This document shows positions 22,415-34,523 of a DNA stretch of 64,000 nucleotides, one piece after another. Origin of the DNA: Helochares maculicollis (Eukaryota; Arthropoda; Insecta; Coleoptera; Hydrophilidae). The DNA lies in assembly GCA_033557835.1 (NCBI GenBank), contig JAWQRO010000038.1, positions 1-64,000 of the forward strand, in the 5' to 3' direction. Positions within the stretch are counted from its first letter, which is position 1. Every line of letters starts with the position of its first letter. The notes under the pieces were generated by a model that saw nothing but the letters and a program-made list of their open reading frames with translations, was not told the origin of the DNA and did not search any database. A program made the position numbers and the translations under genes.

Positions 22415-24865
22415 TATGCATATCGAAAACAAATGTATTTGTGGCAAATTGTCCATCAAAGAGATTTGTAAGAAAAACCGGTAATACTTAAGTACTATTG
22501 AAGCAATCGTGTTAAAATACTAAAGAATAAAGTTGACAGAGAAGCGCAAAGCTCTGTAAAAATTTTCATCAAGCTTCTGACAGCTGCTAGTAAATGACTG
22601 CACATTTGAAATGTGCGTGGTATCATACTTAGATAAAAGAGTATAATTATTACAATTTTGAGAAAAACTTTGGGAGGAAAAAGGGACGTAAAGCGTTTAA
22701 AAATTAAACAGTCTAATCTATGACATTTCCGCCAGAATCATATTTACTAATATCGTAAGCTAATTTTTCCCAATTTATTTCCCTGTAAGGTTACTTCTTC
22801 CAATAAACAACAAACTGTCAGTTTTGGATACTTTAGGTAAAGCAGAAGCTAATATATAGTAGTAGTAGTGTTGGTGGGTTAAGGGAGATAAATATATTTT
22901 CTCGACCCAAGAGTAAATCAAAGTTTACGTAGCAATCATTTGGCTCCATTTTGGGGAAACAACGACGAAGACATAGAGTATGTCTCTGTTATACATGCAA
23001 GAGAGGTGGATACCCAGTATGTCAAATTTATGGTTGTGGTTGTGTTGACCGGTCGAAAGGATACATCAGGAGAAAACCACGGAGAGGCGAATGGACCTTT
23101 TTAAGGCCCTAGGCGATTTCATCTTGGCCCATTACATCTCTGAAGATCTGGTGATGGGGAAAGGTATCACAAGAGCGTGTCGGATGCGATACGGTCGTGT
23201 AGAACAGTAACAACAACAAATTAGTCGGAATAAGAAAGTGTTGTCATTGTACGCCCAGGGTCATAATGTCGTTTGCCTTGTCACCAAGTATTCTTTCATT
23301 AACCCACATAGAACTTAATGTGGAAAGTCTTACGCCCTGGAAAGACATTACAGTAGAATAGGAGAGCAAACGCTTTGCAATTAAATGTTTGGGCAGTTGT
23401 TCGGATTGCTTGGATTAGCCGATAGGTAGTCAAATAAGTGAGGAGCCTCTGCAAAGCATTAGAATAGAGGTTATAGTCTGTCACTATAGCCCAGCGCAAC
23501 GAAGCGGGCCATGGAATCTCTAAGGACAGTGGATGGCTCGGTTTTTCTTACTATGGGTTGTACGAGGAACGATGCTTACAGTTATCGTCATTTGCCAGGC
23601 GGACATGGAAATCAAAAGATATGCCAAATATGCAATGTATCGAATCTAGCTATCGATTATAAATAAAAGGCAGTCTTGTGTTTGAAAGAATTTATCTATA
23701 ATAAATTCAGTTAATGTCGACAAGGAAATTGCATTCGTTGTCACCTTTCGTGGTAGTTACGCACTAAGGTATTTGCAGATCTAATGTACTGCAACCAAGC
23801 TAGTTTGGAAAAGTATTTGCAATCGTGAGAATTACTAACCGTCGCCAACGATTTCATTCTAGGAATCCATTGAAACGGGCGTGAGATAACGTAACAGACC
23901 AACGGACGTTGGGCAAAGGTTAGGAGAGCCTCCATTTATAGGGAAATCAGAGAAAGGTAGAAGATGCAGACTCAGATCGGCTGTTTGACTGAGGAGGTCA
24001 GATGAGCTATCTGATATCAAATTTTAAAAACTAATATATATGGTAAACTTAAATAACTGTACACATTGCACAGAGGTCGTACTATTAGCAAATAAATTAG
24101 AAGAAACTCTCCAATAAAAACAAAATGTATTTTTCGTACTGAACTTGTAATATGGAAGTCTAGAGTGTTTACATTTCTTTAAATTATTTAAGCACTATCA
24201 AAACATTCCGGTCCTTTTGACCGAGCTTTTTCTAAAAGCTGCAACATTGTAGCAAGAATTCTGCTCTGTAGGCAAGCAGACTTGTAAAGAATTCTTCTTC
24301 CCTTGCTCTAAAGCAGGTTTGTGTTACTTTCATAGGAGGTTTCAAAAGTAGTTTTGAGAACTGACTATTTGTGTTTGGTGTGTTCTTGACTAATTCGGAT
24401 TATGTCCATATAATAATAGACCACCGCAGAAAGACACAATTGACAATACGAAACAATCAATTAGATATATCCTCACAAAACAAAGGATAACATGTAAATA
24501 AATTAGTGGTTATAAATAATAGTCCAAGACAGTTCTGTGACTAAATTCACTTCATTTATGCCCTGAAAATATATCACGTCTAAAAATAAATCAAATATCT
24601 TCTGAATATATGAATGGATGTACAATACTGTATTGCATTGATTGTTAACAAATCATTTTTCAATTCAGTGAGTATAACTAAAACTCTTTTTAGCACCATT
24701 GGAACAAAGATCAGGGAGAAAATCTTGATTAATAATGGCAGGTGAAATTTGTGGTGCTTCATACATTAGTCAATAGTAATATGCCCAAAAAATAGTCATT
24801 GATAAAAATTTCTTTCAGAAATTCTTTTTTTCATACAAGTTAGGATAAAACCATTGTAATACAAC
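22415..24865. other. no confident gene
   Basis: The segment 22,850-23,940 is richer in G+C than its neighbours and may be transposon debris (minus-strand LRWAIVTDYNLYSNALQRL near 23,400-23,500), but I cannot assign it. The rest is AT-rich. It would be intron of the unidentified minus-strand gene. Copy 2 at 43,309-45,759. Confidence 0.35.
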
Positions 24866-24873
24866 CTACTTAC

Positions 24874-26098
24874 CCACTTCTTCCGATACCTCGATTACGT
24901 CCTCCAGTATGGTAGGAAATAGCAGCAAGCCCCGTTCTTCGAAAATTTTATTGTCGTTGTCGAAAACTTGAGGTTTCAGTTTGTTGCTATTATTATTTTT
25001 GTTTTTCTCGGTCAGCTCGGTCTTTTCGTCTTCACTCGAGTTACCCTCGTACGAAGAGTTGGAATTGCCTCCTTTGGTATCATCAGATAATGGTTCCACG
25101 GCAGAGGAATGATTCGATGCGCTGTTAGAAGGAGTCGATTGGACCGAAAGAAATTCTTCGCTGCCCTTTACCGTGCTTGATTTAGAAGACATGTTTGCCA
25201 AGGTTATAAATACTTCCGGGGTAGCCGCTTCTTTGGTCTGTTTCTTCTCTTGTGCGTCAGGATTGTTCAAATCATAAATGGATTCTTCACTACTCTTACA
25301 TTCCAGCAGAAGCATCGGATCTTGCGAAGCTATGAGTTTCTTTTGGACGTTTGGGATATCAGGGCAACTGCATTCTCCTTTGAACGATGCTATTCCATCG
25401 AGCTGTATAGTCGGTATTTGGTATATAGTCTCGCATAATTTATCGTTCAGCCCTAATCTGTATTGAGTTATTTCCTTCCTCAAATCCTTGATGTTTTTGA
25501 GGAGGCTAGAAGGCGTTTTTACTTGATTTCGCTTGACTTCTTCCTTTAGTTTATCAATGTAAGACTGAGTTACGAACGAATTGACTTGAGTGGTTTCGGT
25601 GGAAAGTGTCGATTCGGCCTTGCACGTATCGTTGCAATTGGTGAAAGACAAACGCAATTTTCCGCGCTCTTTAATGTTGTTAATGTTGGATTTGATTCGA
25701 GTTTCCAAGTTTGTTAGGCGATTGCCGCCCAAACCATCCGAACCTTTTCCGGGTTTGTATTGAACATTTTTGTTAGCCGCGCATTTCGTTGGAACAATTG
25801 TCGGCTTAATCGCATTTATAGCCGAAATTTCAGTTGGTTCTAGGACTTTTTTGTCGTTTAGATGTTTCACTGAAGCGCATTCGTCAGGTGGTCTTGTTTT
25901 GCACCTTTGCTTAGAATTATCGAGGGGTTTGCCTCCTTTCGGCGGGTTGATCACGATAATTTCTTTATGTAACCCTTCTTCTTCTACAGGCACGATATAA
26001 GGCAAGCATTGATCTTTCGAAAATTTCTTAGCCGGCGCGTCGAAATGTTTTTCAATTTTAAAATTTTTGTTTGATCGGTTTTTTTTAACTGTCGTCAT
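24874..26098 (-). CDS. large first coding exon of an unidentified hydrophilic protein
   Basis: This is the only long, non-transposon reading frame in the window. The start is ATG at 26,098-26,096. The frame is open a further nine codons upstream, but only to a TTG next to an in-frame TAA, so ATG is the start. It encodes 408 residues ending EDVIEVSEEV and then a phase-1 donor GG|GTAAGT at 24,873. If not spliced there, it ends two codons later at 24,866. The N-terminus is basic (KKNRSNKNFKIEKH). The middle has a mixed-charge, coiled-coil-like stretch around residues 175-215 (YIDKLKEEVKRNQ, NIKDLRKEITQYRLG). The C-terminal third is Ser/Asn/Glu-rich low complexity (NSNSSYEGNSSEDEK), probably disordered. 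Scattered Cys (KCAAN, CNDTCK, ECSCPD) form no zinc-finger pattern I know. There are no membrane segments and no signal peptide. I do not recognise the family. Codon use is far less AT-biased than the flanks, supporting a real gene. Confidence 0.75.
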
Positions 26099-26125
26099 TG
26101 CAGTTGCAGTTGCACCTGTCGTCAA

Positions 26126-27960
26126 TTAACTCTGTTATGGATACAAATAGCTTGTTTGTAACACAAGCGCTCCTTTAGGTTAGATATGTTGTGGCAGAAG
26201 TCAAAGTTTCTTCGATGAACTCACGCATTTTTTTAAAGTTTATTGTTTACGAATAGAAGTAGTAGATATTTTACCTGGTTCACAATTTTGGTAAATTAAA
26301 GCTCATTTCTGAAGTCACTTCACTTGAAAATGCCGCGAAGAACAGATAATTTTGACGTTACAAACTAATAATTAAAATTAACACTAGACGGCGTTTCGAC
26401 TTGCCTTTATTTATTTTTGATCACAACCAACATTATCCGACTAAAGAACCAATTCGCGTTCGCTTCTTGGACAATTATTTTGAATATTCAACACCTAAAA
26501 AGATGTTTGTGTTTATTTAGCTCTTAATATCTGCTGACAAAACCACGTGAACTATCGATTGTTTCCTAACGAAAACGGTATTAAAGTAGGGAGTAGAAAT
26601 AATCAATACTTTTGTGTGTATTCACTAAATTCAACGGATACAATTTTACACTCATGAAGGCTCATATTTAAGTCGTGTATATATACATACACATATATAT
26701 ATAGTACTTATTACGCACAATTTATATTTTTATTGAATATGCTGTTTCTCTCTAACAAAAACAGTAAGTTGTTTAGTGCCTACAAAATGCTTTGTATAAC
26801 GCCCGCTTAGTATGATGTGTTTGTCATTTCCCTTCGATATCATTATAAACAGATTCTGTTGTAAAATATAAAATTTCAGTCCTTGTTTTAAATAACAAAA
26901 CTAGAATTTTCTGATTGTTGTTTGATATTTAACAGGGAGACTGCTGGAAGTTAATAAAGCAACTCTCGCATTTTATATCAGAAGTGCAGTATATCTTTAT
27001 AAGGACTGTCGTATGTGTGTTATGATTCCACGTATCTTTACTAGTTATTCATTAACAAATAGATTCAAAACATATGTTATGATATTTTTACTTTTTACCT
27101 TTTGGCATATTAAAGAATGTCAAAGAAATCGTTCAGTACGCCCAACAATATCTGGATTCACAAAAAGGACTAAAACAGAATTCTTGCGCAAAATTGTGGA
27201 ATCTGGTTACTGAATCAGAAATGAAAGCTTTTAGTACAGGACTATTGGGGATGGCTTTATTTGCTAGTGTCCAAAAAACAAGAAAAAAAAATTCAAATTG
27301 ACCGGCATTTAAAAATTTTTTTTTGAATAACTAATAAAAAAGGATCATTTTTATTGCAATAATTCATCAGTGCCTCTGACATATGTATAGTAAAAGAGTT
27401 AACGATTAAAACGGTTAATAATTGGCAATATCTGAATTGTTTGTCAATTCTATATTATATTTATTTATCTAAGTCCAGGAAATACTATTCTGGGAATTTT
27501 TTACTGCATAGCTGTGTGAAATAATCATAGTCTGATTTAAAAGTATCGATACTTTTGACCACAAATACATTGATTATCACCTGCGAAAGTAAATTTATTT
27601 GAAAAACTTAAATTGGTTTTACCATGACTTATATGACATATGTTTTGAGGCAATGGCTGTGCTGACACTTAAAATGATGAAAGATGAAAATTGCAAAAGT
27701 GGGCCAATTGCTGGTATAGTTATACCTTAGCCGGAAACGTAGAGTATATTGTAAATGATCTCAAAAACAGTAGCTTTTTGAAGAATGAGCTTACTTAAAT
27801 GATTAGAATTTTTTTCACAAAACAAAATAACTGTACTATAGAGCATAATAAAATCATTGACAAACTCTTCACGAATCTTTGGTGTAAGTAAGGGCTCTCT
27901 AAACCTAATATGATTCAATCCAAACAACTTAATAGACTAAAAGACAGCAGAAAAAAATAC
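26126..27960. other. upstream region of the unidentified gene; no other gene seen
   Basis: Immediately upstream (minus strand) of the ATG at 26,098 lies presumed 5' UTR/promoter sequence, with no clear TATA box at a sensible distance. A CA/TA-rich microsatellite sits near 26,680-26,702. Beyond 26,900 the DNA is AT-rich and non-coding. Copy 2 at 47,020-48,854. Confidence 0.4.
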
Positions 27961-27972
27961 CTGAAGTTTTTG

Positions 27973-27977
27973 AAAAA

Positions 27978-28014
<37 letters not shown>
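27973..28014. repeat. A14 run followed by (TA)14
   Basis: A 14-bp A run and a 28-bp TA dinucleotide array. Both lengths are the same in copy 2 (48,867-48,908), although such tracts normally change length quickly. Confidence 0.9.
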
Positions 28015-28019
<5 letters not shown>

Positions 28020-29649
28020 GGATGTTATTGCTAACATAAATAATTTTATTACTTCTTTATTAATTTATCTTGAACAATATGGTTAATGTCAACATTGATT
28101 TTAGTAGTTGCCAGACTCAGCGCATAAGTTAGTGACTGATCTGACAGTGAAGATCTATATTTAGATTTTATAAAATTCATAGTTGACTACACACTTTGAC
28201 AAAGGTAAGTACTACCCATTTTCAAGCGAAGACTTGTTAGTTTGGAGAAATGCTGGCCCCAGGACCTTAGAAAATTCAATTCTAGATTCTGTTCTACCTT
28301 TGTAAAAGGGGTCGGATTGTAGATCACATATTTTCAATTGGTAATCAGATTTTACGTTTTCAATTTCAATTGTAAATGGCTGGATTAAGATATCAGTCTC
28401 TAATTATATAAAATCTGCAACACCCTGCTCAAATTCAACAATTATCTCGTTAATGTTATTCAGGTGGTCAAAACAGTTGCATCCTTAAAAAATTTCCATC
28501 CTTTTATAAAGTTTTTTGCAACTAGGAAAAAAGCTAAAATAATTATGTTCTAGTGACGTTTTAAACAATTTTATTTTACTTCTAAAGCCATTTACACATC
28601 TATACAAGTTGTATTGCTTGCTTAGTATCTTTAAATTCAATTCGCTTATTTGCTGTATCATATTAGTTAAAAAATGCGAGATTAGTCAAAAATCGAAGAT
28701 CTTGTTTTTAAGCTTTGGAAGTGTCAAATTTAATTTAATTTTTTAAAAACAAAGCTATTTCGGATTTGTAAAGCAAACATTTTGCTGCAAGCATTGGCCA
28801 GCACCTAGCCATCTAGGTATACTATTAAATCTAGATAGTTGCATTAATTTCACTTAAAAAATTACGAAATTATTTCATAGTCAAAGATTTGTTATCGCCT
28901 TTAATTAGAGTTATTCTAGTAACAGCTTTCATGGCATTTGTTTGGAGCAACCATTTTCCACATAAGGCGTATAATAGAGTGGATTAATGCCATTTTGTTT
29001 TTAGAAGTTCCGCGAATTCTTTTACAGTCTCTGTTATAACTTTTATTCCTCCACTAACTATGCAAGAACATTTTTAAAATCCTCCATAGTTCATAAAACT
29101 TTTCCAGACATCGCTCCCCTTAATTGTTCCATATAATGGCAATAAATCGAACATTTCCTCCTTAATTTAAAAAAATCTTTGAGATGCAATGAATAAAAAT
29201 TAATATCTGACCAGTCAGATATTAATACCAGTATCTGCTTGGTCCGTACTTTTATCTGAAGATACTAAAAAGTATTCATAGTTTGCAATGCTATCACATA
29301 ATTTTTTCGAAAATATATTTGCCCATATTATCTAATCGACGTGCCACTATTTTATGAGATAATGCTACAGATGCAAATTTTTCCACCAATTTCACCCGCA
29401 TAATGCATTGAGCCATTGTAGCAGCGAAGTATTTTACAAAATTTCTATCACTGATTAATTTTTTAATTTTGGCTAATTGTAAAGAAACTTCATAAGCGGC
29501 ATCCAAACTTTGTTCATTATTTGTACTTACATTTGAAAACTAATTTGGTATATTATTTTTTTTAATTATTAGCTACAACAATTTTTCTGGCATCACCAAT
29601 AAGTAAAAAGTAAAATATTGCCATTTAACATTGTTTTCTTTAATAACTA

Positions 29650-30500
29650 AATATGCAAGTTTAAAATGTCAAGAGATGGCGCATGAAATCTTTTGAAGTA
29701 ACCTTTGGAACCCAAAGCGCCATTTTTTTGGTAAGACTGCCAACTACAAAACGTCTAATTTGTTAAGTTGGTTACGAGTTAGTAGCATACTTCTTTGTGT
29801 TTAACATGTCGAATTTTGAGCCAAGTAAAGAGCATTTGCAGCATGTAATGGCTTTCTCGTTCAATCAAAAGAAAAAGGCATAGGAAAGTCATCGAATTCT
29901 TGTATTGTCGATCGCCTGAGAGCCATAGGGCAGATTCAAAAGGTTGGAAAATGGGTTCTACACAAATAGACAAATGACAGACAGAAAGACAAAAAAACTG
30001 TGCAAAATGCATCATTTGCGCCACAAAAGTAAGGGATTTTTTGCATCGGGTTGTAACTGGCGATGAAATATAGTTATATTTTGAGAATCCCAAATGTAAG
30101 AAATCGAGGGTAACGCCAGGACAACCATCAACATCGAGTACAATACCGGATCGTTTTAGGAGGAATACAATGCTGTGTGTGTGGTGAGATCAGAAGGGAG
30201 TAGTGTACCACCAGCTTCTCAAACCTGGCAAAACAGTTAATATCGTCCGCTACTGACAACAAATGACCAGTTTAAACCATGCATTAATCGAAAAACGCCC
30301 AGAATAGGCTTGAAGACACAGTAAATATCAATCAAAGTTGAAGCTTTCTTTTAGAATGATATCCATAAATTGTCCGAGAGATGGATAAAATGTGTAAAAA
30401 GCGAGAGTCAATACTTTGGATTAAAAAATGTTTTACCATAGTTCGTAAATAGTTGTGTATTTTTCATAAAAAAAACGACACTTTAAGCTAGCGTACCTGG
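29650..30500 (+). mobile_element. mariner family A, internally deleted, inside the hAT
   Basis: The left TIR is eroded (ATGCAAGTTTAAAATG at 29,653). The right TIR, ..GCGTACCTGG, ends at 30,500 next to TA. The translation start SNFEPSKEHLQHVMAF is at about 29,810. The interior is frameshifted, and the stretch between ALIEKRPE (about 30,290) and the C-terminal region is deleted, removing the catalytic D34D block. About 850 bp instead of ~1,210. Confidence 0.8.
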
Positions 30501-31401
30501 TAAATGAGCACAAAAATTGAAATACTATGATAAATAATTACAAAAATAAATATGAAAAATTATAAAGTAATTCAAATAAAAATAAAACCAAAGACAAATA
30601 AAAGACATAAGCATACAATTTATATTATATAAACCACAAATGGCTAAAAAATTAATGTTATGAGCATACCGGGTTAATGTTTTGCAGCGAACTTTAAAGG
30701 AATTCATTATGTCTGCTTCTTTTAAAATCTTAGACGAACTAAAATATATTGATATACTGTTTATTTATTATTGTATAGAAATAAATTAAAATTTTAATCA
30801 TAAAAAAAATTATTCTCAAAATATGAACACAACTAATGCTTTTTCAGACTAAACTTCTTATATTTCACAAAAAGATATGTGGGTTTGCCTCCGATTTCAA
30901 TAGAAGGTGCTAAAGATTTGTGTATTTCAGTTTTTCATGTATGGGCAGCACTTTTTTTAAATTTTAGCTGTTGTAGTAATAGACCTAGCCTCATTCCCAG
31001 CATTTCAAACGGTTTAAAATTCGGAAAATATATAACAATTCTAGGAAGAATTAAACCAATGTTTTATCTCTTGTTCAATTTGAGACTGTTTTTTCATTTT
31101 TTCCGATAGTCCTTCCTGAATTGTACATGCTTTAGAGTCCTGACTTGTTTCAGAAGTAGAATCTACATGTAGTTGAAGTACATTATCTAATTTACAGACA
31201 AATGATTTTATAGTGCTGTCAAACCTTGGTGTTAATATCATAGAGAACTTTAACTTTGGAATTGTCATTTTTTTTGTATTTGGAAATGACTTAGGAAGTT
31301 TGACTCATTGGGGAGTTGAAAATGAATGGGGATAGTGTACTTCCACATTCTTCACAACATTGCAATTCCTAAGGCCTCCGAAGGTATTTAAATTAACCTA
31401 T

Positions 31402-31545
31402 ATTTTGGAATGATATCCATAAATTGTCCGAGATATGGGTAAAAAGCAAGGGCCAACACTTAGAATTAACATTGTTTTACCATTGTTCTTACATAATTGC
31501 GTATTTATCATGAAAAAAAATTACATTTTAAACTTGCGCACCTGG
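31402..31545 (+). mobile_element. mariner family A 3' fragment interrupting the hAT BED finger
   Basis: Starts within the FWNGIHKLPERW region (TTTTGGAATGATATCCATAA) and runs to the right TIR ..AACTTGCGCACCTGG ending at 31,545, followed by TA. Only the last ~145 bp are present. The hAT frame is open right up to this junction. Confidence 0.8.
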
Positions 31546-32049
31546 TACAGAGAAAACTTGCCTACAAATCATACACTGAACTTTATTTTTAGTGTTGCAG
31601 ATAAAATAGTCTGATTCCCATTTTTTATTAAGTGCACCGTTGTCATTAGTTACTTTTCGCTTCTTGGCAGACATAATGAGGTTTGTTAGTTTGAACAGAA
31701 AACACAAAATGGTATTAAATATGGGTCAGCTCACATAAATACAATTCTTGTCCAATCGAATGGCAAATATAAGTAACTTATTATGTGCTCGTCACTCTCG
31801 TCAAGTTTGAAGAATATACAGTTTGAGAATTTCCCTAAAAATAGTACAGAAAAGTTCCCATATGAATAATAAATATATCACTCATTTATATATTTGGGAT
31901 GGCATAAAAAGTAGATATTATAAAAAGAATATATTTGAATTTGCGTTAGATCAAAACTCGTCAGGGACTACACAAATATAAGGCGCAGACTGTGTTTTGG
32001 ATAGCCCTGGTGTAAGTGATAAGTAGATAACATTGATGTAAATATCAAG

Positions 32050-33085
32050 AAACAAAACTAACAACTAGCGAGTTAGAGGAAAATAACAGCATTCCATTTT
32101 TAGACGTAAAAATCATAAAAAATAAAGACACTGCTATCACGACAGACTGGTACCAGAAACCAACATGTAGCTGGAGGTACTTACATCACCCAAAAGCAGT
32201 AAAGAATAATATTATTAAAAACACTATATATAAAGCCTTAAGAATCTCTGATGAGAAATTCCACAAAAACAACAAACAAAAAATAAAACAGACATTTATA
32301 GAAAATGGTTACCCAAACATATTGATAGAAAATTTAACTAAAAGAGCAGAAAAAAATATTAAAAAAGAACCAAAAAACACCCACAAAGAAGAAACAACCA
32401 CACCAGTAACAACAACAAAACAAATATACATCCCAGTACCATACACGACCAAAAGTTCCAACATTTATAATAAAACACTGAAACAACACAACATTACTCC
32501 AATGTTCAAACCTACAAATCGAGGAAGTACATTATTCACCAAAACGAACGACAGAATAGATAAAGACAACTTAGTTTACAAGATTGCATGTATGGATTGC
32601 GATACTACATATCAACTTGTTAAAGCCTAATTGCACTGCTCTGGCAATTCATAGCAATTCAAACTAACAATTTGACTTTGAAAATACAAAAATAATAGAA
32701 GCAGAAAGACACAAATACAACCGTCTCCTTTTGGAAACCCTCTATATTAAAAACCACGAAAAATGCATGAAACAATAAAAAAGACACCATTGAGCTTCTG
32801 AAAGAATATAGCAATCAATTAGAAAAATATGAAGAATAAGAATGAATACAAGAAATTACTCATTGCATATCAGGATACCTCTCTTTAAACAATTTGTTTG
32901 TTTTCGTAAATAATATCCGTCATTGACGAAACAGTTTAACATTAATTTGTCTGAGGATGCCCGATAGGGCCAACATTACGAGGAATAAATTCTTTCTTTA
33001 AAAAGTGAATTTTTAATTCATAAAATAAAACAGTTGTCACTGATCCACTAAAAAATAAAAACCCCGATAAAAATATCTTATGCTT
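32050..33085 (+). mobile_element. Penelope-like element 3' fragment
   Basis: An open frame of about 190 codons runs from about 32,066 to a stop at 32,628-32,630. It encodes the end of the RT (ENNSIPFLDVKIIKN, TDWYQKPTCSWRYL), a Lys/Thr-rich linker and the start of the GIY-YIG domain (DNLVYKIACMDCDTTY). The YVG strand and the following helix are deleted (about 66 bp compared with 12,421-12,500), so the nuclease is inactive. The fragment resumes at the equivalent of HTFDFENTK. The tail carries CTGAGGATGCCCGATAGGGC, a clean GCCC/GGGC hairpin, but GAAAC is changed. AT-rich terminal sequence continues to about 33,085. Confidence 0.8.
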
Positions 33086-33515
33086 TATTTATTTTATAGC
33101 GTATTTTTAAATAAATCATTTTATATTTTTATAGTTAAAATATTATTGAATGGTTTAGGGTATTTACTACTTTTCTTTAGTTTTGCTTTATGTAGATAAA
33201 AATACTTAAAAAATGTTTATTGCAGTTTTCAAACTATTTCAAGTAATCTACTACAAGCATTAAGTTTTCTATCTTAGCAAAAATTAAAACAATATTATAA
33301 TACAAAATGTTAATTTGATTCTGCACTATGAATATATTGTTGTTAAGTAATTATTTAAATATTCTGGTAACTTTTTTGGTAAAAATATGATGGTTGAAAT
33401 ACGACAGAAGCTGTTTAATATATTGAATATTCACAAGAATAGGTATAATAAAATGTTCCTATTTTAATTGACTTGGCAAAGCTTGGCATAGCTTGCCACA
33501 TTTTTTTGTCATTAG

Positions 33516-33564
33516 AACCTTGCATGGAGATCTCTACTGAGAGTGAAGCCCAAATTGGTTGTGC
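33516..33564 (+). pseudogene. truncated copy of a predicted 77-nt exon
   Basis: The acceptor CATTAG (ending 33,515) and first 49 nt of the exon seen whole at 54,443-54,519 are present. The tandem junction then replaces the rest with Penelope-like sequence. Confidence 0.55.
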
Positions 33565-33785
33565 CACCAACCTCCTGGAAAAATATGAAGAATAATATCG
33601 AAAAATAAAAAATCATTACTCATTTCATAAATCTTATTCAACAATTTGTTTAATTTTGTAAATAGTATCCGTCATTGACGAATTACTCAACAAAAATTGC
33701 CTGAGGATGCTCGCTAGGTCGAAACGTTAAAAGAATATACAAACGTTCTAAAAAAAGAGAACAATTTAATTAATAAAATAAAATA
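33565..33785 (+). mobile_element. Penelope-like 3' end at the duplication junction
   Basis: The last ~220 bp of the element at 11,460-12,900, starting abruptly at the tandem junction with the codons for the C-terminal NLLEKYEE helix. It carries CTGAGGA (33,701) and GAAAC (33,721), and differs from the 12,681 version by four substitutions. Confidence 0.85.
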
Positions 33786-33901
33786 TCTATAGATGTATGT
33801 ATATGTATGTATATAACTTATAGCGGAGAGACACATAAAATTTTTATCGGTAATTTGGGTTAAGCATTGATTGCCACGAGAGTTACCTAAGAGTGAGTAA
33901 T

Positions 33902-34087
33902 TTAGTTAGAAGACTTCTTCATTGATCCGTAGTTTGTCTGGGTACGCTTGTACACATTGATGGACCTGACTCCATCCCGGCCTCTCCTGAACGTAGGTCT
34001 GGTCTCCAACACCTTTTTGATCAATATCGTCCCCGTGACGGCATGGAGTGCCCTCAACATCTACTCACAATGCCGCACAGTATTGAT
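33902..34087. other. copy 2 of the exon-like block
   Basis: Same as 13,008-13,193, offset 20,894; both reading frames are preserved. Confidence 0.3.
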
Positions 34088-34523
34088 CTTAAAGCGGAGC
34101 ATAGCCGCCATTTTGGATTGTTTCAGCTGCTTTAGTTTTTATGAAATCATTAAAGCTCTCGGCTAATGAAGCTCGCTAACTTTGGTTTGTATTGAGGAAG
34201 GTTCAAATGTACACTCTACTCTTCATAATTTCAGTTCATTGGCATAAAAGGAATGTTTAAGTGCCACTGATTAGGTTGTTATATCAGACAGATAATTAAG
34301 CGCACAGATAGAAAAAAAACTGTACTGGAACGCCGTATGCGAATTATACTTTGAAAAATCGGCGATTTCTTTGCCGTCGGTTGATAAATCGTAAAAGTGC
34401 GTGTAATGTTCAGTTATGGATTTCGAGGATGAATAAACAGTATTGATCGAAGATAACGACGAGATTACTCCTTTTGCGTAGGATGCCTTAGTAGAATATG
34501 ACCTATTACGATCCTGGCCCACC

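Larger units (their letters stand above)
28060..31680 (-). mobile_element. degenerate hAT transposon (ZBED5/GTF2IRD2-like) with nested mariners
   Basis: Read on the minus strand from right to left. ATG at 31,674 starts SAKKRKVTNDNGALNKKWES and a BED-type finger start (DYFICNTKNKVQCMICRQ), which is interrupted by a mariner fragment ending at 31,545. Then AAYEVSLQLAKIKK and VALSHKIVARRLDNMGKY (29,506-29,300) follow. Next comes the first catalytic region CDSIANYEYFLVSSDKSTDQ (about 29,295-29,235; usual DESTD has become DKSTD), EEMFDLLPLYGTIKGSDVW (about 29,160), IPRWLGAGQCLQ and, near 28,200-28,090, the C-terminal FIKSKYRSSLSDQSLTYALS. This order matches hAT transposases related to ZBED5 and GTF2IRD2. 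Stops, deletions and two mariner insertions show it is dead. TIRs were not identified. Confidence 0.75.
12681..33564 (+). repeat. tandem 20.9-kb unit, copy 1
   Basis: 20,884 bp, directly repeated at 33,565-54,491. Internal positions map to copy 2 by adding 20,894 from about 12,920 onward. At the outer edges the copies differ. In the first ~230 bp there are four substitutions (near 12,749-12,752 and 12,866-12,871) and a 10-bp TATG-type microsatellite difference at about 12,910. In the last ~570 bp there are about ten substitutions, a 40-bp AT insertion in copy 2 and a 7-bp deletion in copy 2. In the stretches I compared between these edges I saw no difference. Confidence 0.95.

Noticed and set aside
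24874..26098. The large unidentified exon as the missing linker exon of the ING-like gene
   Set aside because: An in-frame joining acceptor exists only as a weak CAG without a pyrimidine tract, the composition does not resemble ING linkers I know, and no PHD finger follows. The exon also has its own ATG with an upstream stop.
24866..26125. Start of the large exon at the TTG codon 26,125-26,123
   Set aside because: Nine codons upstream of an in-frame ATG, directly after a TAA; eukaryotic initiation at TTG is not expected, so ATG 26,098 was chosen.
12681..33564. Unequal crossing-over between the two Penelope-like copies as the cause of the duplication
   Set aside because: The junction should then fall within their shared sequence; instead it joins a point inside one element to a point about 480-550 bp beyond the other.
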